A stretch of DNA of 64,000 bases from Gimesia aquarii (lineage in GTDB: Bacteria > Planctomycetota > Planctomycetia > Planctomycetales > Planctomycetaceae): NCBI RefSeq assembly GCF_007748175.1, contig NZ_CP037422.1, forward strand, positions 6,779,952 through 6,843,951. Reading direction: 5' to 3'. The position numbers and the translations under genes are program-made. Within the stretch, counting starts at the first letter, position 1, and each line of letters begins with the position of its first letter. Shown here piece by piece: positions 7,727-21,100 of this stretch. The notes beneath the pieces are model-generated. The model had not been told where the DNA came from. It saw only the letters and a list, made by a program, of their open reading frames with translations, and made no database searches.

Positions 7727-10700
7727 CTATTTTTTCTTTGAAGAACGCCGATACGGTTTCCTCTCGCTGAACAGCCTGACTCTCTGACTTGCTTTGCCTT
7801 TCTGCTTTTCAGGGGCAAGTAACACAGCCTGTTTTTGCGTCTCAATGGCTTTTTCGAATTGACCAGTTTCTGCATAAGCGATTGCCAAAGCGCCATAATT
7901 CACCCAGAACTTTATCGGCAGTAGCTCTAAAGATTGCTGCGCGTGCTTGAGCGCCAGGGAACCATCGCGAATTTCTTCTCTTTCACAAGCCGCCAATAAA
8001 AAAACCAGGCTGTGATGTGGTAACCAATACTCAGGTTCTATTTTGATTGCTTTTTTGTAATCAGAAATGGCTTCGGCGTAATTTTCCAATGATTCATTAG
8101 CCTGTGCTCGATGTGTCAGAGCGATGACAAGGTCAGGTTTTAACTCCAGAATTTCGTCGATTTTTTTGATCGCACTTTCCAATTTCTCCGTATTTTTCAA
8201 ATATAAAGCCTTATGCAAAAGCAACACCGCCTGACCGTAATCGGCATCCATTTCCATGGTACGGCGTGCTCCGATCTTCTTATTCTGTGTGCGTAGATGA
8301 TGAACAGCCAATACACAATTATATTTCACAAACATCGGAGATGTGGCTGCCAGTTGCAGATATTTTTCTGCCAATTCGCTTTGGCCCCGCTGCTCTAAAA
8401 ACTTCCCGGCAAAATAATAATAGTTTGTGGGACTCCCGTTTGATACCTGAGCGATTAGTGATTGGAAACAAATTGGTCTCCAGTCAGTTGAATCTTGTTT
8501 CTGTAAATTGCGCTGGAATAGATTAGAAAGTTCAGCCTTCGCAAAGTCTTTGTTCCATTGTTGCGATACCTGTTTTAGTAGATTATCGCGCTGGTCTGTA
8601 AATTCAAGTTCATCAGCGAGCAAAGCCGCATGCAAACCACAGTAGGCGTCTCTGTATTTCTTGAAAGCGGTTTGGAAAATATCGAATGCTTGTTTTTTAG
8701 CTCCCTGAATAGTCTGGAATACACCAATTTGCATTCTCAGATCAAGATTATTTACATCAGGATTTGCCAGGAGATATTTCTCGGCCAACTGACGAGCCGA
8801 TTCAATATCTCCCTGGCCGGTTCGCACACACCAGAAGTACCAATCAGCAGCACTGGATTTGTACCGCATCGAACAAGCTCTCCGAAACGCTTCCGCCTGT
8901 TTCAGATCGCCAAGCCCCTCGTAACATTTGGCAGCACATTGTAATCCCCATCCTGAATAGGTCGCGGCTGCTTTCATCGCATACGGCTTCGCCAGTTCCC
9001 ATTCGCCACGCTCCATGTGATAGTGTGCCAGTTTGCTCTGGATGAGAGGATTTCGAAGGCCTGTTGAAGGAAGTTCGAGTGCTTTTTCCAATGTTTTCTT
9101 CCACTTCTCCGTCTCACCACGATTTTTGTAGATATTTGCCAGAGTTGTATATGACTGATAATCAGGGACGATTGCAATTCGACGTTGAAGAAGTTCCTCT
9201 GCTTTGGCATCGTTATAATCTGCGAGATGTCTATTAACTAAGGCCGTTAAAACAACGGGGTTCTTTCCATATTTCTCCATTAACTCAGCATTGTGTTTTT
9301 CGACATATTCTCTGTTTGTATCGATGTTTAAGGCCACAGTTTGCGGCATGTGAGGGCTGACTCTCAGAAGTAATCCAGCAAACATGCTATTTTGCTCTTG
9401 TCGATTCTCAGAAACCAGTTCTTTTAAACAAAGTACTCGGCGGAATAGATCCTGGTACACAAAATCAACGTTCTCAACCGCTTCCATATAAAGTTTATTG
9501 TATGCTTGTGAGTTTAATTTATAGTTACTATTGAAAATCATCGGAAATGAATTGAACTCCAGTTCGTGGGGGTCGTGAGACTGGAGTAACTTCTCATAAG
9601 CGGCTTTCGCTTCATCTGGGTTCGATGAATAGCTTTCAATAAACTGCTCATAAGGATGCCCTTTGACCAAAGGTCGCGATTGTGAAAGAACGTCATCAGC
9701 ATTGACTCTGAGATTCCCAGTTAGGAGTTTCAGTTTCCGATGTGTATGTAGAAAAGAGATTTCCTGGAGTAATTGTCCCAGACCATTCAATGATGGTTCC
9801 ATTGCCTTTGATTCGGAATCTTTCAGGAAATCAATCACTTGAACCCGTAACTGAGGTTCGCTGATCAAATTAAATGGAGTCGACAAATATTTTTCGATAG
9901 GAGCTTTGCCTGAATCAGGAAGATGACCCTCTAACAGTTTTCGGTAAATCTGTGGCCAGAGTGTGTCCAGGCGCTGTTCGGTGACCACCCTCAGAATCCC
10001 CAGGGAGTTTACCTCACAAAGTCGATCCATCGCCCGGCAGCAGGCCGGTTCCAGTTCAAGCAATTGCTCAGTAATGGTCAGCATCTGCTTTTCATTAGCA
10101 ACAGGATCTGTCAGCAGGCTACTCAAATAAATTGCCAGATGTTTGGTATCCTCATTTTTAACAGCTTTGTCCAAAACATCAGGCTTGTAAACGCAATACG
10201 CATCAATCAGATCAACCCAATCGGGAAGAGGTCGTTTATTCTCAGAGTTTTCACTTTTTACTGATCGAATGACTTCGATATCTGTCAGCGCACTCCGATG
10301 ACGCCCTGCGAAGGCTCGTGCATAGGCACGATGTGCCAATGCCCAGGGTGAATCCTCTCTGCGTGCCGTCAGCCGTTCTGCGTACAACAACGCCCGAGCC
10401 TTGAAGACCTTATGAGCAGGACTCCAAAGCGATTCGGTCAAACTGCCAAGATTGGCATAAGCCCGCACCAGCACAGCTAAACGTTCGGGGGATTCACCCT
10501 CATTTTCGATCGCTGCATGCATATCCTGGATCACAGTATATTGTGAGACCAAGTTCCATTCGTTCAATCGTTGTAGCGACGTGTCTGGAATAGTTGATGC
10601 TTCAATCCACTGAGGAGCCTTACCTGTGTAACCTGCCTGTTTCAATGCATCGACAAAGTCTTTGCGGGAAAACTCTTCTGTTTTTTCTATTAAAACCTCG

Positions 10701-11497
10701 AAACCGAGTTCTTGTGGTAGAATAAAGGGTTCGGAATACCAGTGAAAAGGAGGCTTGTTTTTGTAAGGACGCTCTAAATCGATAGTCACCTCCCGGCTGG
10801 GATCAATCTGCGTGATCAGCTTCAGAGGGAAAGTTTCAGGATTGTCAATTAAAAGAACCTCACCTCGCAAGGACGCATCGCGTGTCTTCAAGCCAAGCCC
10901 CTCTCGAGCGCCAATCAAGAAAGCCTGTCGTACGATTTCTCTTGTGAGCATTCCCTTCATATTGGGATACTGAGATTCGAGTTTGTCAGTCTTCAGGACT
11001 GCCACATTCTCAAATTTCGAGCTCAGACCGTTTTCCGGAAGGGCCGGTCGATGAACCAACGGCTTCGAAGATTCGGCTTTTAAATTCTTATCATCGAACT
11101 GTTCAACATCAGTCTCCAGAGAAAGGACTTCTCCATCGATTCCGACCGAGATTTGAATCGCATAAGTTCGAAACAAACTGAACCAGCGATATTGCAATTG
11201 CTTTCCGCTTTGAGTCAGCCGTTCATCCCCATACGGAAATCCTTTCACCATCGCTTTGGCGTCTTTGAGTAAAAACTCTTTGCCGTCTGCTTCCTGAGCG
11301 ATGCGGTTTTGCATTTCAGTTAGCGTATTGCTGTAACCATAGCGGGCATTCACTTCGAGAAGAACCACAATCAGAGCAACGGAAATCAATCCCCAAACGA
11401 TGACACGTTCCAGAGGCGATCGCTTTTTTTTATTGACGGTTTGCTTATTCTCAGAATTGAATTCTGAAGGGGTCGCATTCTGTTTTGAGTCCGCCAT
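7727..11497 (-). CDS. Large membrane-anchored TPR protein
   Basis: 1256 residues, starting at an ATG with GGAG 10 bases upstream. A basic N-terminus rich in N and K is followed by one hydrophobic segment (about 31-49, VIVWGLISVALIVVLLEV), giving a cytoplasmic tail and a long exported or periplasmic body. The first part (50-330) has no recognised domain; from about 330 to the end, helical repeats of TPR type recur, for example WELAKPYAMKAAATYSGWGL, LEPACCRAMDRL, and near the C-terminus LTHRAQANESLENYAEAISD followed by YKKAIKIEPEYWLPH. Such proteins act as scaffolds. It is divergent from the giant surface-protein genes, with 612 bases between them. It ends with a very basic tail. Specific function unknown. 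Confidence 0.88.
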   Translation of the reverse strand: MADSKQNATPSEFNSENKQTVNKKKRSPLERVIVWGLISVALIVVLLEVNARYGYSNTLTEMQNRIAQEADGKEFLLKDAKAMVKGFPYGDERLTQSGKQLQYRWFSLFRTYAIQISVGIDGEVLSLETDVEQFDDKNLKAESSKPLVHRPALPENGLSSKFENVAVLKTDKLESQYPNMKGMLTREIVRQAFLIGAREGLGLKTRDASLRGEVLLIDNPETFPLKLITQIDPSREVTIDLERPYKNKPPFHWYSEPFILPQELGFEVLIEKTEEFSRKDFVDALKQAGYTGKAPQWIEASTIPDTSLQRLNEWNLVSQYTVIQDMHAAIENEGESPERLAVLVRAYANLGSLTESLWSPAHKVFKARALLYAERLTARREDSPWALAHRAYARAFAGRHRSALTDIEVIRSVKSENSENKRPLPDWVDLIDAYCVYKPDVLDKAVKNEDTKHLAIYLSSLLTDPVANEKQMLTITEQLLELEPACCRAMDRLCEVNSLGILRVVTEQRLDTLWPQIYRKLLEGHLPDSGKAPIEKYLSTPFNLISEPQLRVQVIDFLKDSESKAMEPSLNGLGQLLQEISFLHTHRKLKLLTGNLRVNADDVLSQSRPLVKGHPYEQFIESYSSNPDEAKAAYEKLLQSHDPHELEFNSFPMIFNSNYKLNSQAYNKLYMEAVENVDFVYQDLFRRVLCLKELVSENRQEQNSMFAGLLLRVSPHMPQTVALNIDTNREYVEKHNAELMEKYGKNPVVLTALVNRHLADYNDAKAEELLQRRIAIVPDYQSYTTLANIYKNRGETEKWKKTLEKALELPSTGLRNPLIQSKLAHYHMERGEWELAKPYAMKAAATYSGWGLQCAAKCYEGLGDLKQAEAFRRACSMRYKSSAADWYFWCVRTGQGDIESARQLAEKYLLANPDVNNLDLRMQIGVFQTIQGAKKQAFDIFQTAFKKYRDAYCGLHAALLADELEFTDQRDNLLKQVSQQWNKDFAKAELSNLFQRNLQKQDSTDWRPICFQSLIAQVSNGSPTNYYYFAGKFLEQRGQSELAEKYLQLAATSPMFVKYNCVLAVHHLRTQNKKIGARRTMEMDADYGQAVLLLHKALYLKNTEKLESAIKKIDEILELKPDLVIALTHRAQANESLENYAEAISDYKKAIKIEPEYWLPHHSLVFLLAACEREEIRDGSLALKHAQQSLELLPIKFWVNYGALAIAYAETGQFEKAIETQKQAVLLAPEKQKGKASQRVRLFSERKPYRRSSKKK

Positions 11498-12110
11498 TGT
11501 TATTACTCCGAAATGAGTGATTCTCGTGAACGACGTATGAGATCGAGGCTGAGTGCTCTATTGTCTACTTAGCACCCATCATATCGGTGAAAATATTGTG
11601 GATCCACAAGTTTCACCAAATTTTTAAGCTTCTTTATATTCTAAGAATCACAGGAAGTCACGGATCAGGACTTTTAAGTCAAATCAACTCATCTCAAGAC
11701 CAGATAACAGATTTGTTTTAATCGCCAATTAACCAATAAATTAGGGAAATTCTCAACAACAGCAATTGGATCGTCCTCGATCAACACTGGCCCCTGCGAG
11801 AGACATTTTGCTTTGATCAAGCCTACAGAAAGAGAGGGAATTGGATTCCCCTTCGTTGAAATCACCACTAATTTCAAGCGCGTCTCAAAACAATATGAAA
11901 ATGTCTTAATTTAAGTAGAATGCGCTGGAATCAAGCACTAGGAGATGATACCTTTGTGCATGACAATGTGGTTCAGATACTTTAAAAACCCTGCTCGGTT
12001 TTCGCCACTTACCAAACTACCTACCCAAACAACCAATGCCCACTCTCGCAAACCGCTTGAAAAGTCAAGGTTGCGAAAGTTTTAGAGATAACTGAAAGAA
12101 CCTGCCCCCG
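11498..12110. other. Divergent intergenic region upstream of the giant-gene array
   Basis: About 610 AT-rich bases between the TPR gene and the first giant gene. It must hold promoters for both directions if each is a separate unit. I cannot single out promoter boxes. A 62-codon minus-strand frame (11689-11877) has no ribosome site or signal and is not called. The ATCC/GGAT start-codon hairpin found before giant genes 2-4 is absent here. Confidence 0.5.
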
Positions 12111-15100
12111 ATGCTGTTAACCAACTGGTTAAAGTCGATTGCCTCCCACTGTCGACCATTCCGCCCCCGTCATCATCGCCATCAACGCTCACGTGTCCTC
12201 AATCGATACCAGCCAGCACTAAGCCGACAGATGATCGGCTGCGAGCACCTCGAAGACCGCACGATGCTGACCTCGGTAATTAGTATTGATGATGTGACCA
12301 TCGAAGAAGATGCAGGATTACCCCTCGTTTACTTCACACTGACGCGGACTGGCATAAATCCAGGAGACCTTAACAGTAGAGTTGAGATTGATTTCACAAC
12401 ACAGGATGAAACAGCAAATGGATACGATGTTGATTACAATTCGGTTACCGGGTCCCTCTCTTTCTCCGCTTCAACCACAGCAACGACACAAACCACGACA
12501 ATGTCTGTCTTGATCCATGATGACTTAGAAGTCGAAGGAAATGAGACCTTTCAATTACTCATTTCCACGACTTCACCTAATACAATCATAGAGAAAAATA
12601 TCGGTATCGCGACCATTATTGATAACGAGGCAGTATCCCTCAGTGTCAGTGATGCAACTGCTTATGAAAATGACACACTATCTTTTGAAATAACACTTAA
12701 CCAGGTTGCCAGTTCAGATATCACTTTTTTAGCGACAACCGTCGCAGGATCCGCAGAAGAAGGTGGATTTTTTGGTGATTACACTTACTTTGAAAACAAG
12801 CTGGTAACGATCAAAGCAGGAGAGATATCGACGACGGTTACAGTTCATCCTCTGGATGATGATGATAAAGAACCGGATGAAACGTTCTCACTGGTAATCA
12901 GCGACCCTAAAATTAACGGCGATTCACTTCCTTCTACGTTGATAATTTCTGATGACACAGGCATGGGAACCATCCTGAATGATGACTACCTGCCAGGCTC
13001 AACCTTCAATATAGAAGGCACAAAGATTATAGAAGGACATGACGGTACAGATTACCTTGAATTCACAATCACTCGCACAGGAGAGTCAGCCGGAGATCTC
13101 AACTTTTTCACACAGGTTTTGTTCAACACAATTGATGGAACAGCGACAGCAGGCGAAGACTATGCTTCGACAGTCCGTGTTCTCGATTTTAATGCCAGTC
13201 CCTCAGCAACCAGACAAAGCCAGACGGTAGAAGTTCCAATTTTCGGTGACACTCATTTCGAAGCGACAGAAACGTTTCTCGGACGTTTAAGCAACGCCAC
13301 AGGGGGAAGCGTACTGAAAGGTAATGGAACGACATTAGACGCTACTGGTGTGATCACCAATGATGAATCGGATTTCAGTTTTCAGCAGGAACTGAAGGCA
13401 GATATTGGATTTGCAAATCATTCTTATGATCACGCAGGCAGGTATTTCGCTATCGATGGAAATGTTCTTGTCATAGGCGTCCCGAACAATATTGGAACTA
13501 CTGACAATGGGCCTGGTTTAGCTTATGTCTACACCAGAAATCAGCATGAAACTCCGGAAGATTCCGCAGACGATACATGGGATTTTCAAACAATCCTACG
13601 ACACGACAATCGGTCAGACTTGGAGTATTTTGGGGCTTCTGTCGCGATCCATGATGATACGATTCTGATTGGTGCCTTCCTTGGTCCCTACGGCGATTCA
13701 AGTCGGATTGTTTATATTTTTTCCAGAGACGGTGATGACTGGGTATCTTCACCCCCGCGCAGAGAATCAATTTTAATCCCTCGCCTGCACTATCATTCAC
13801 GTCAAGCAACTTCACTTATTGCAGTTTATGAAGAGACTATCGTCGTCGGAAATTATGTATTCGAGAAAACGGGAGTAGACTGGTCTGCCCCTGCTATGCG
13901 AAAATTAACTGAAGCCTCGGTTACTTCGGTGACAATACAGGAAAATACTATTGTAATTGGAACAGCATTTGATTCTGAAGAAGGATCACGCGCAGGGGCT
14001 GTCCTGATCTATACAAAAACGGGAAACAACTGGACATCCATCGCGCCTCACGAGGTGAAGCTCACAGCTTCGGATGCTAAACCTAATCTGCACTTTGGAC
14101 AATCAGTAGCACTCAATGGGAATCAGCTGGCAGTCGGTGCCACCAACACCAATACAGGAAGTTATTCTGGTCAGGCTTATATTTTCACACAGAGCGGATC
14201 GGACTGGTCTACTCTTCCCACCACCGAAGTTATTTTTCCTCGTGAACCCTTAACCCAACATTTTGGCGCATCAATCGCCCTGACAGATACGCACCTTGTT
14301 GTTGGAACTTTCCGTGACGTATTTCTGTCATCCTCATCGGAAGTGTATGTCTACACCAAAAACGGGGCAAACTGGGATCCAAGTACGGCATCAAGAACGG
14401 TATTGAATGCACCAGTCAGCGGTAATGTCCTCTTTGGAGAGTCTGTTGCTGTTTCTGGTACCACAATTCTGGCTGGAGCCTCTCGGGTTGACACAGAGAG
14501 CATCGAAAGTGGAATGATCTATGGGTTTGAATTGGATCAAAACGATAGCTATCAACTGATTCATGAAATCAGTCATGCTGTCAGCCAGACGGCACACAAT
14601 GGTGGTGATAGATATGGCCGAAGAATTGTCATAGGCGAAAAATATATGTTGATTGCCGCACCCGGCACTGAAACTGGTTCAGCCAACGGGGTCGTCTATC
14701 TATATGCCAAAGATGATGGAAATACATTGTTTGATTCGACTGATGACAACTGGATTTATGAGACAACTTTCACTGCACCAGATCCTGAATTGACTACTGG
14801 TTTTGGTCACAGTATCGACATTGATGGGAACACGCTTCTGATTGCTGCCCAGATGAAATCAGGTTTCTCTGAAGTCTACTCCTATGAAATGACAGGAGAC
14901 GACTGGTCGACTTTTAGCCCTCAGATTACCCCTTTACTCTCCAGGACTGGTACTTTTATTTCCTGGTATCCTGATGGGGCTCTAAATGCTGAAGATTTTG
15001 TAGCGATTGAAAATGACACCATCCTTGTCAGCGATCCCTTCAGTACCACTGACCCAAGTGAGGCAGGCCAGGTCTACGTATTCACCAGAAATGGTAACGA

Positions 15101-18100
15101 CTGGTCGACTTCATCCCCCACCAGATCAGTTCTGAAGGCTTCGGACACTACGATGAAAAATAATTTCGGATATGCTATTGATATTGATGGAGACAAAATC
15201 ATTGTGGGTGCCTATAGAGACGAATCATATCGCGGCGCTGCTTATCTCTATCTCAAGGGAGAAGATGGCTGGGAAAATGCAGTTGAAATTAAATTAACTG
15301 GATATGATTCTCGAGATGATGATCTTTTCGGGACATCCGTTGCCATTGATGGGAATACTATAGTCATCAGTGCGATTAGAGACAGTGATTCAGGTTTTTT
15401 TTCTGGGTCAATCTATATTTTTGATGGCTCAAAAGGTTGGGATAATCCCAAAGAATATAAAGTCATCCCAGCAAAGATCTATAACCATGATAAATATATT
15501 CGGGTTGCGTCAAACACTCAAGACTTTGGAGGCAGTGTCGATATTGATGGCACCACGATTGTGGTCGGCGCTTCATCAACCAGTCCAGAATCAAATTCCG
15601 TTTATATTTACGACGGTTCTGATGGTTGGGATCAGATTCAGGAATCGCGGATCAATTTACCTGAAGTCTCCGAATTGTATGACAGAGGCTTGGGTTCAAC
15701 AGTCGCCTTTCAGAACAACAATCTGCTCGTGGCACTGCTTGACAAACATTTTAACTCGGATATCTCCCGTGTTTACAGCTACACCAGGCCCCCCGATTAC
15801 AACAATCTAGTTCAATCTGAAACTATTATCCCCCCTGCCCCTACCGCCGACAGCGATCATTTCGGAAACGAAATCGAGGTTGATGGTGACTACATGATTG
15901 TGGCTGCCATCGATAGTGATCTCAGGGCCCCCTCAGCAGGTGCCGTCTATATATATCATCGAAACGATCAAAACACCCCCTACAATGACACTGATGACAC
16001 CTGGGATTATCATTCTACACTGACTCTCCTTGAAGCAGGGGCCGGCGATCAGTTTGGATCCAGTATTTCCATTGATGGTGACACTCTCGTCATTGGTGCC
16101 TACCTGGAAGATGCTTTGGGTAAAGATAGTGGTGCCGCTTACGTCTACCGGCTCAATGGTTCCATCTGGGAATTCGAAGAAAAATTAACGGCATCGGACG
16201 GAGAGCCCAATGACCACTTTGGAAGTTCTGTATCCATCGAAAATGATACTATTATCGTCGGAGCCAGTTTCCGGAACAGTGACTCCCCGTTCGACCGTGA
16301 TGATGGTGCCGTTTATGTCTTTAACAGAAGCGGTAGCAATTGGTCCGAGTCGCAAATTCTAACGGCATCTAATCACGATATACTTGACCGTTTTGGCTCT
16401 TCGGCAGTCATTCACAATGGTACCATCTTCATCTCAGCAGTCGGTGCTAAAGCAGCTGAGTCTCCTGAAGACGCTGGTGCAATCTATATTTTTCATCAAG
16501 CCGCCGGAATCTGGCACGAGGCACAGATTCTCGGACCGCCTGACGGTGAGCATAATGATCTCTTCGGTTCTGATTTGCATGTCGATGGAGATCATCTGGG
16601 GGTTGTCGCCTTTGGTGATGATGACAACAAGGGATCTGCATACCTTTTTGTTAATAATGCAGGAATCTGGGAATTTCAACAAAAGCTAACACCACCGGAA
16701 TCAGATGACGCTGATAGATCTGTCTTTTCGATTCGCATTTCTGGATCCACACTGGTAATTGGATCGCAGTTTAGTGATGGAAAAGAGACCGATTCTGGAG
16801 CCGCTTTCCTTTACAGATTGATTAATGACGAATGGGTTCAATCACAAACACTTTTTGCTGAAGACGGTGTATTTCAAGACTTCTTTGGATATGCGGTTGC
16901 TTTCTCCGATTCAGAAGTGATTGTCGGTGCACCACTCAATGATGAGGCTGGTGACGATATAGGAAAATTCTATGTATTCCGCCCTTTTACTCCTGAAATT
17001 GTTATCAGTGATGTCATTCAAGCTGAAGGAGACGAACCTCACCAAACAGTCTTTACCTTTAACATAGAACGTCGTGGACAGGTAGTCGGCGATTTAAACT
17101 TTGATTCAATGGTCGACTTTACAACCCTGGATTTATCAGCCAAGCTTGCCGATCATGATTATGCTTTTAAATCTGGCACCGTTACATTTCTTGCAGATCC
17201 AGATGCAATCGTACAGACACAAACCATTACTGTCCTCGTCAATGGTGATTATGATTATGAGGGTTCAGAAACCTTTCTCGTTCATCTCACAAACCCTTCT
17301 AGTGGAACCGTTTTAAAAAAATCAGTAGGCCTCGGAATCATCGAGGATGATGATCTTACTGTTCTCAATATTGAAGATATCACCATTGAGGAGAATGCGG
17401 AAACAGCAATCTTAACCGTTTCGCTGGACCAACCCTTATCCAATCAGATTCAAGTTGACTATTCAACTGCCAACCAGTCTGCAATGAGCCCAAGTCACTA
17501 TCTTGCGACTTCAGGAACACTCACTTTTGAACCTGGAGAAACATCAAAAACAATCTCTGTTTCCATCGTAGATAATTCTATTGTAGGGGCTGAAAAATCA
17601 TTTCTGGTTAATCTGACCAATCTTCAAAGCAATGGCCTTGAAGTGATCTTTGAAAACAGTCAAGCCGTAGTCACAATACATGATGATGATCAATCCAGTG
17701 TTTCAATCAACGATGTCACCGTAGATGAAACAGCAGGTACTGCGACTTTAACCGTCTCGTTATCTCAGCCTGTCGAGACTACCGTCAACATTGATTTTTC
17801 CACTATCGACCAATCAGCCAGCAATCCTGACGACTATTTGTCTCAGTCAGGAACACTTAGTTTTACCCCGGGTGAACAGTCCAAAACGATTACCATTTCG
17901 ATTGTAGATACCAACCTGGTAGAGATTGACGAAACATTTCTGGTTAAATTAAGCAACATCCAGGCGAGTGGTGCCAATATTATTTTTACAGATGACCAGG
18001 GCGAAGTCACCATTCAAGATGATGATCGCGCCAATCTCTCTATCAGTGACCTTACGATAAATGAATCTGCAGGAACTGCTTCCATTACTGTAACACTGGA

Positions 18101-21100
18101 CGAGCAAGTCGACACATCTGTCAGTGTCGAATTTGTCACTTCCGATCAGTCAGCTATTGCTCCTGGTGATTATCTACATCAATCGGATACATTAATTTTC
18201 AATCCAGGAGAGTCGTCAAAAACAATTGAAGTTCCCATTGTAAATTCTGACCTCATTGAAAGTGATGAATCGTTCTTCGTCAACTTAAGCAACCTGCAAG
18301 CCAATGGTCGCAGTGTTAACATCACAGATCATCAGGCGGAAATCACAATTCTGGACGATGATCATGCCAAAGTTTCTGTCAATGATGTTTCCATAAACGA
18401 GAATGAGGGAACGGCTACTTTAACAGTATCCTTGGATCAACCGTTATTCGATCAGGTTCAAGTTGACTTTGCCACCATCGACCAGTCTGCATTAAATCCA
18501 GATCATTATTTAGCAACTTCGGGCACACTTATATTCAATGCGGGAGAACAATCAAAAACGATCACCGTTTCTATCATTGATAATGATATTGTAGAGGCTG
18601 AAAAATCATTTCTACTTAAACTGAGCAATCTACAATCAGCAAGCCAGGATGTGCTCTTAGAAGACAGTGAAGCCATAGTCAAAATACACGATGATGATCA
18701 ATCCAGTGTTTCAATCAACGATGTCACCGTAGATGAAACAGCAGGTACTGCGACTTTAACCGTCTCGTTATCTCAGCCTGTTGAGACTACCGTCAACATT
18801 GATTTTTCCACTATCGACCAATCAGCCAGCAATCCTGACGACTATTTGTCTCAGTCAGGAACACTTAGTTTTACCCCGGGTGAACAGTCCAAAACGATTA
18901 CCATTTCGATTGTAGATACCAACCTGGTAGAGATTGACGAAACATTTCTGGTTAAATTAAGCAACATCCAGGCGAGTGGTGCCAATATTATTTTTACAGA
19001 TGACCAGGGCGAAGTCACCATTCAAGATGATGATCGCGCCAATCTCTCTATCAGTGACCTTACGATAAATGAATCTGCAGGAACTGCTTCCATTACTGTA
19101 ACACTGGACGAGCAAGTCGACACATCTGTCAGTGTCGAATTTGTCACTTCCGATCAGTCAGCTATTGCTCCTGGTGATTATCTACATCAATCGGATACAT
19201 TAATTTTCAATCCAGGAGAGTCGTCAAAAACAATTGAAGTTCCCATTGTAAATTCTGACCTCATTGAAAGTGATGAGTCGTTCTTCGTCAACTTAAGCAA
19301 CCTGCAAGCCAATGGTCGCAGTGTTAACATCACAGATCATCAGGCGGAAATCACGATTCTGGACGATGATCATGCCAAAGTTTCTGTCAATGATGTTTCT
19401 GTCGATGAAGCAATTGGAACGGCAACGGTGATTGTGACTCTTGACAAACCTGTTGACACATCTATCAGCATTGATTTTGCCACCGCCGATCAAACAGCTA
19501 TTAATTCAGAAGACTATTTATCACAATCTGGCACCCTGATTTTCAATCCTGGCGAGCAGTCAAAAACCATTACGGTCTCAATTGTGGATACCGACCTCAT
19601 TGAAGCGGATGAAATGTTTTTGATCAGTCTGAGTAACCTTCAGGCTAATGATGTTGATGTCATTGTTGAAGATGATCAATCAGAAGTGACGATCACAGAT
19701 AACGATCAAGCTGGGATCACAATTAATAATCTTTCCATCAATGAATCTGTAGGAACAGCCACCTTAACGGTATCTCTCGACAAACCGGTTGCGACATCCG
19801 TCAGTGTTGACTTTGCTACCGCCAATCAAACAGCCAACAATCCGGATGACTATTTGACACAAACTGGCACCCTTACCTTCAACCCGGGTGAGCAAACAAA
19901 AACTATTGCGATTTCTCTAGTAGATAACGACCTACTGGAAACCGACGAAGCCTTTCTAGTGAATCTTACAAATATCCAGGCAAATGGCGCCGACGTTATT
20001 TTCACAGACAATCAGGCAGAAGTCACGATTGTAGACGACGATGACCCCTTTTTATCAATCAGTGATCTCACAGTAAATGAGACAGAGGGCACGGCTTTCG
20101 TTATTGTTTCTCTAGAGAAGCCCGTTGACACCTCTGTCAGTGTCGACTTTATCACCGCCGATCAGTCCGCCTTAAATTCAATCGACTATCTTTTCCAATC
20201 AGGCACTTTGATTTTCGATCCGGGAGAGCAATCGAAGACGATTGAAATTTCGATTCTTGATAATTCCATTGTCGAAGGACTCGAAACATTTCTAGTCAAT
20301 TTGCGCAATATGCAAACCAGCAGCCCCGATGTGATCCTTGTAGATGATCAAGCAGAAATTACCATCGTCGATGATGATCAGGCCATGTTTTCGATCGACG
20401 ATCTTTCAGTCGATGAAACGGCGGGAACCGCTAAGCTGAAAGTGTCTCTGAATCGCCCGGTTCATACCACAGTCAGTGTTGACTTCTCTACCGCTGACAA
20501 TTCAGCCTCAAACTTCACAGATTATTTATCCCAGGCAGGTACGCTCACGTTTTTCCCAGGGCAGCAGTCAAAATACATCACGATTCCCATTCTGGATTCC
20601 AGTCTTGTGGAAGGCACGGAACAATTTTTCGTAAACCTGACCAACATTCAGGCCAACGGTGCCCAAGTGACTTTTGCAGACGATCAGTCAGAAGTCACGA
20701 TCATGGATGATGATCAAGCCAACTTATCAATCAACGATCTGACTGTGAACGAAGACGTTGGAACGATCACACTCACCGTGTCATTAGACCAACCAGTACA
20801 AACAGCTATCAATTTTGATTTCTCTACCGCTGATCAGTCAGCCTTTGCTCCTAGTGATTATCTCTCGCACTCTGGTACGCTGACCTTCAATGCCGGTGAG
20901 CAAACCAAAACGATTACCATTTCGATCATCGATTCCGATCTGGTGGAACTTGATGAAACGTTTCTGGTGAAACTCTCCAACCTGCAGACGAACGGCGCTG
21001 ATATTCTTCTGATAGATGACCAGGCAGAAGTAACCGTCATAGATGATGACCAAGCCAGGATTACCATCAATGACATTTCAGTTGATGAACATGCCGGCAC

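Noticed and set aside
11689-11877. Minus-strand 62-codon ORF in the intergenic region
   Set aside because: No ribosome site, no domain, chance length.
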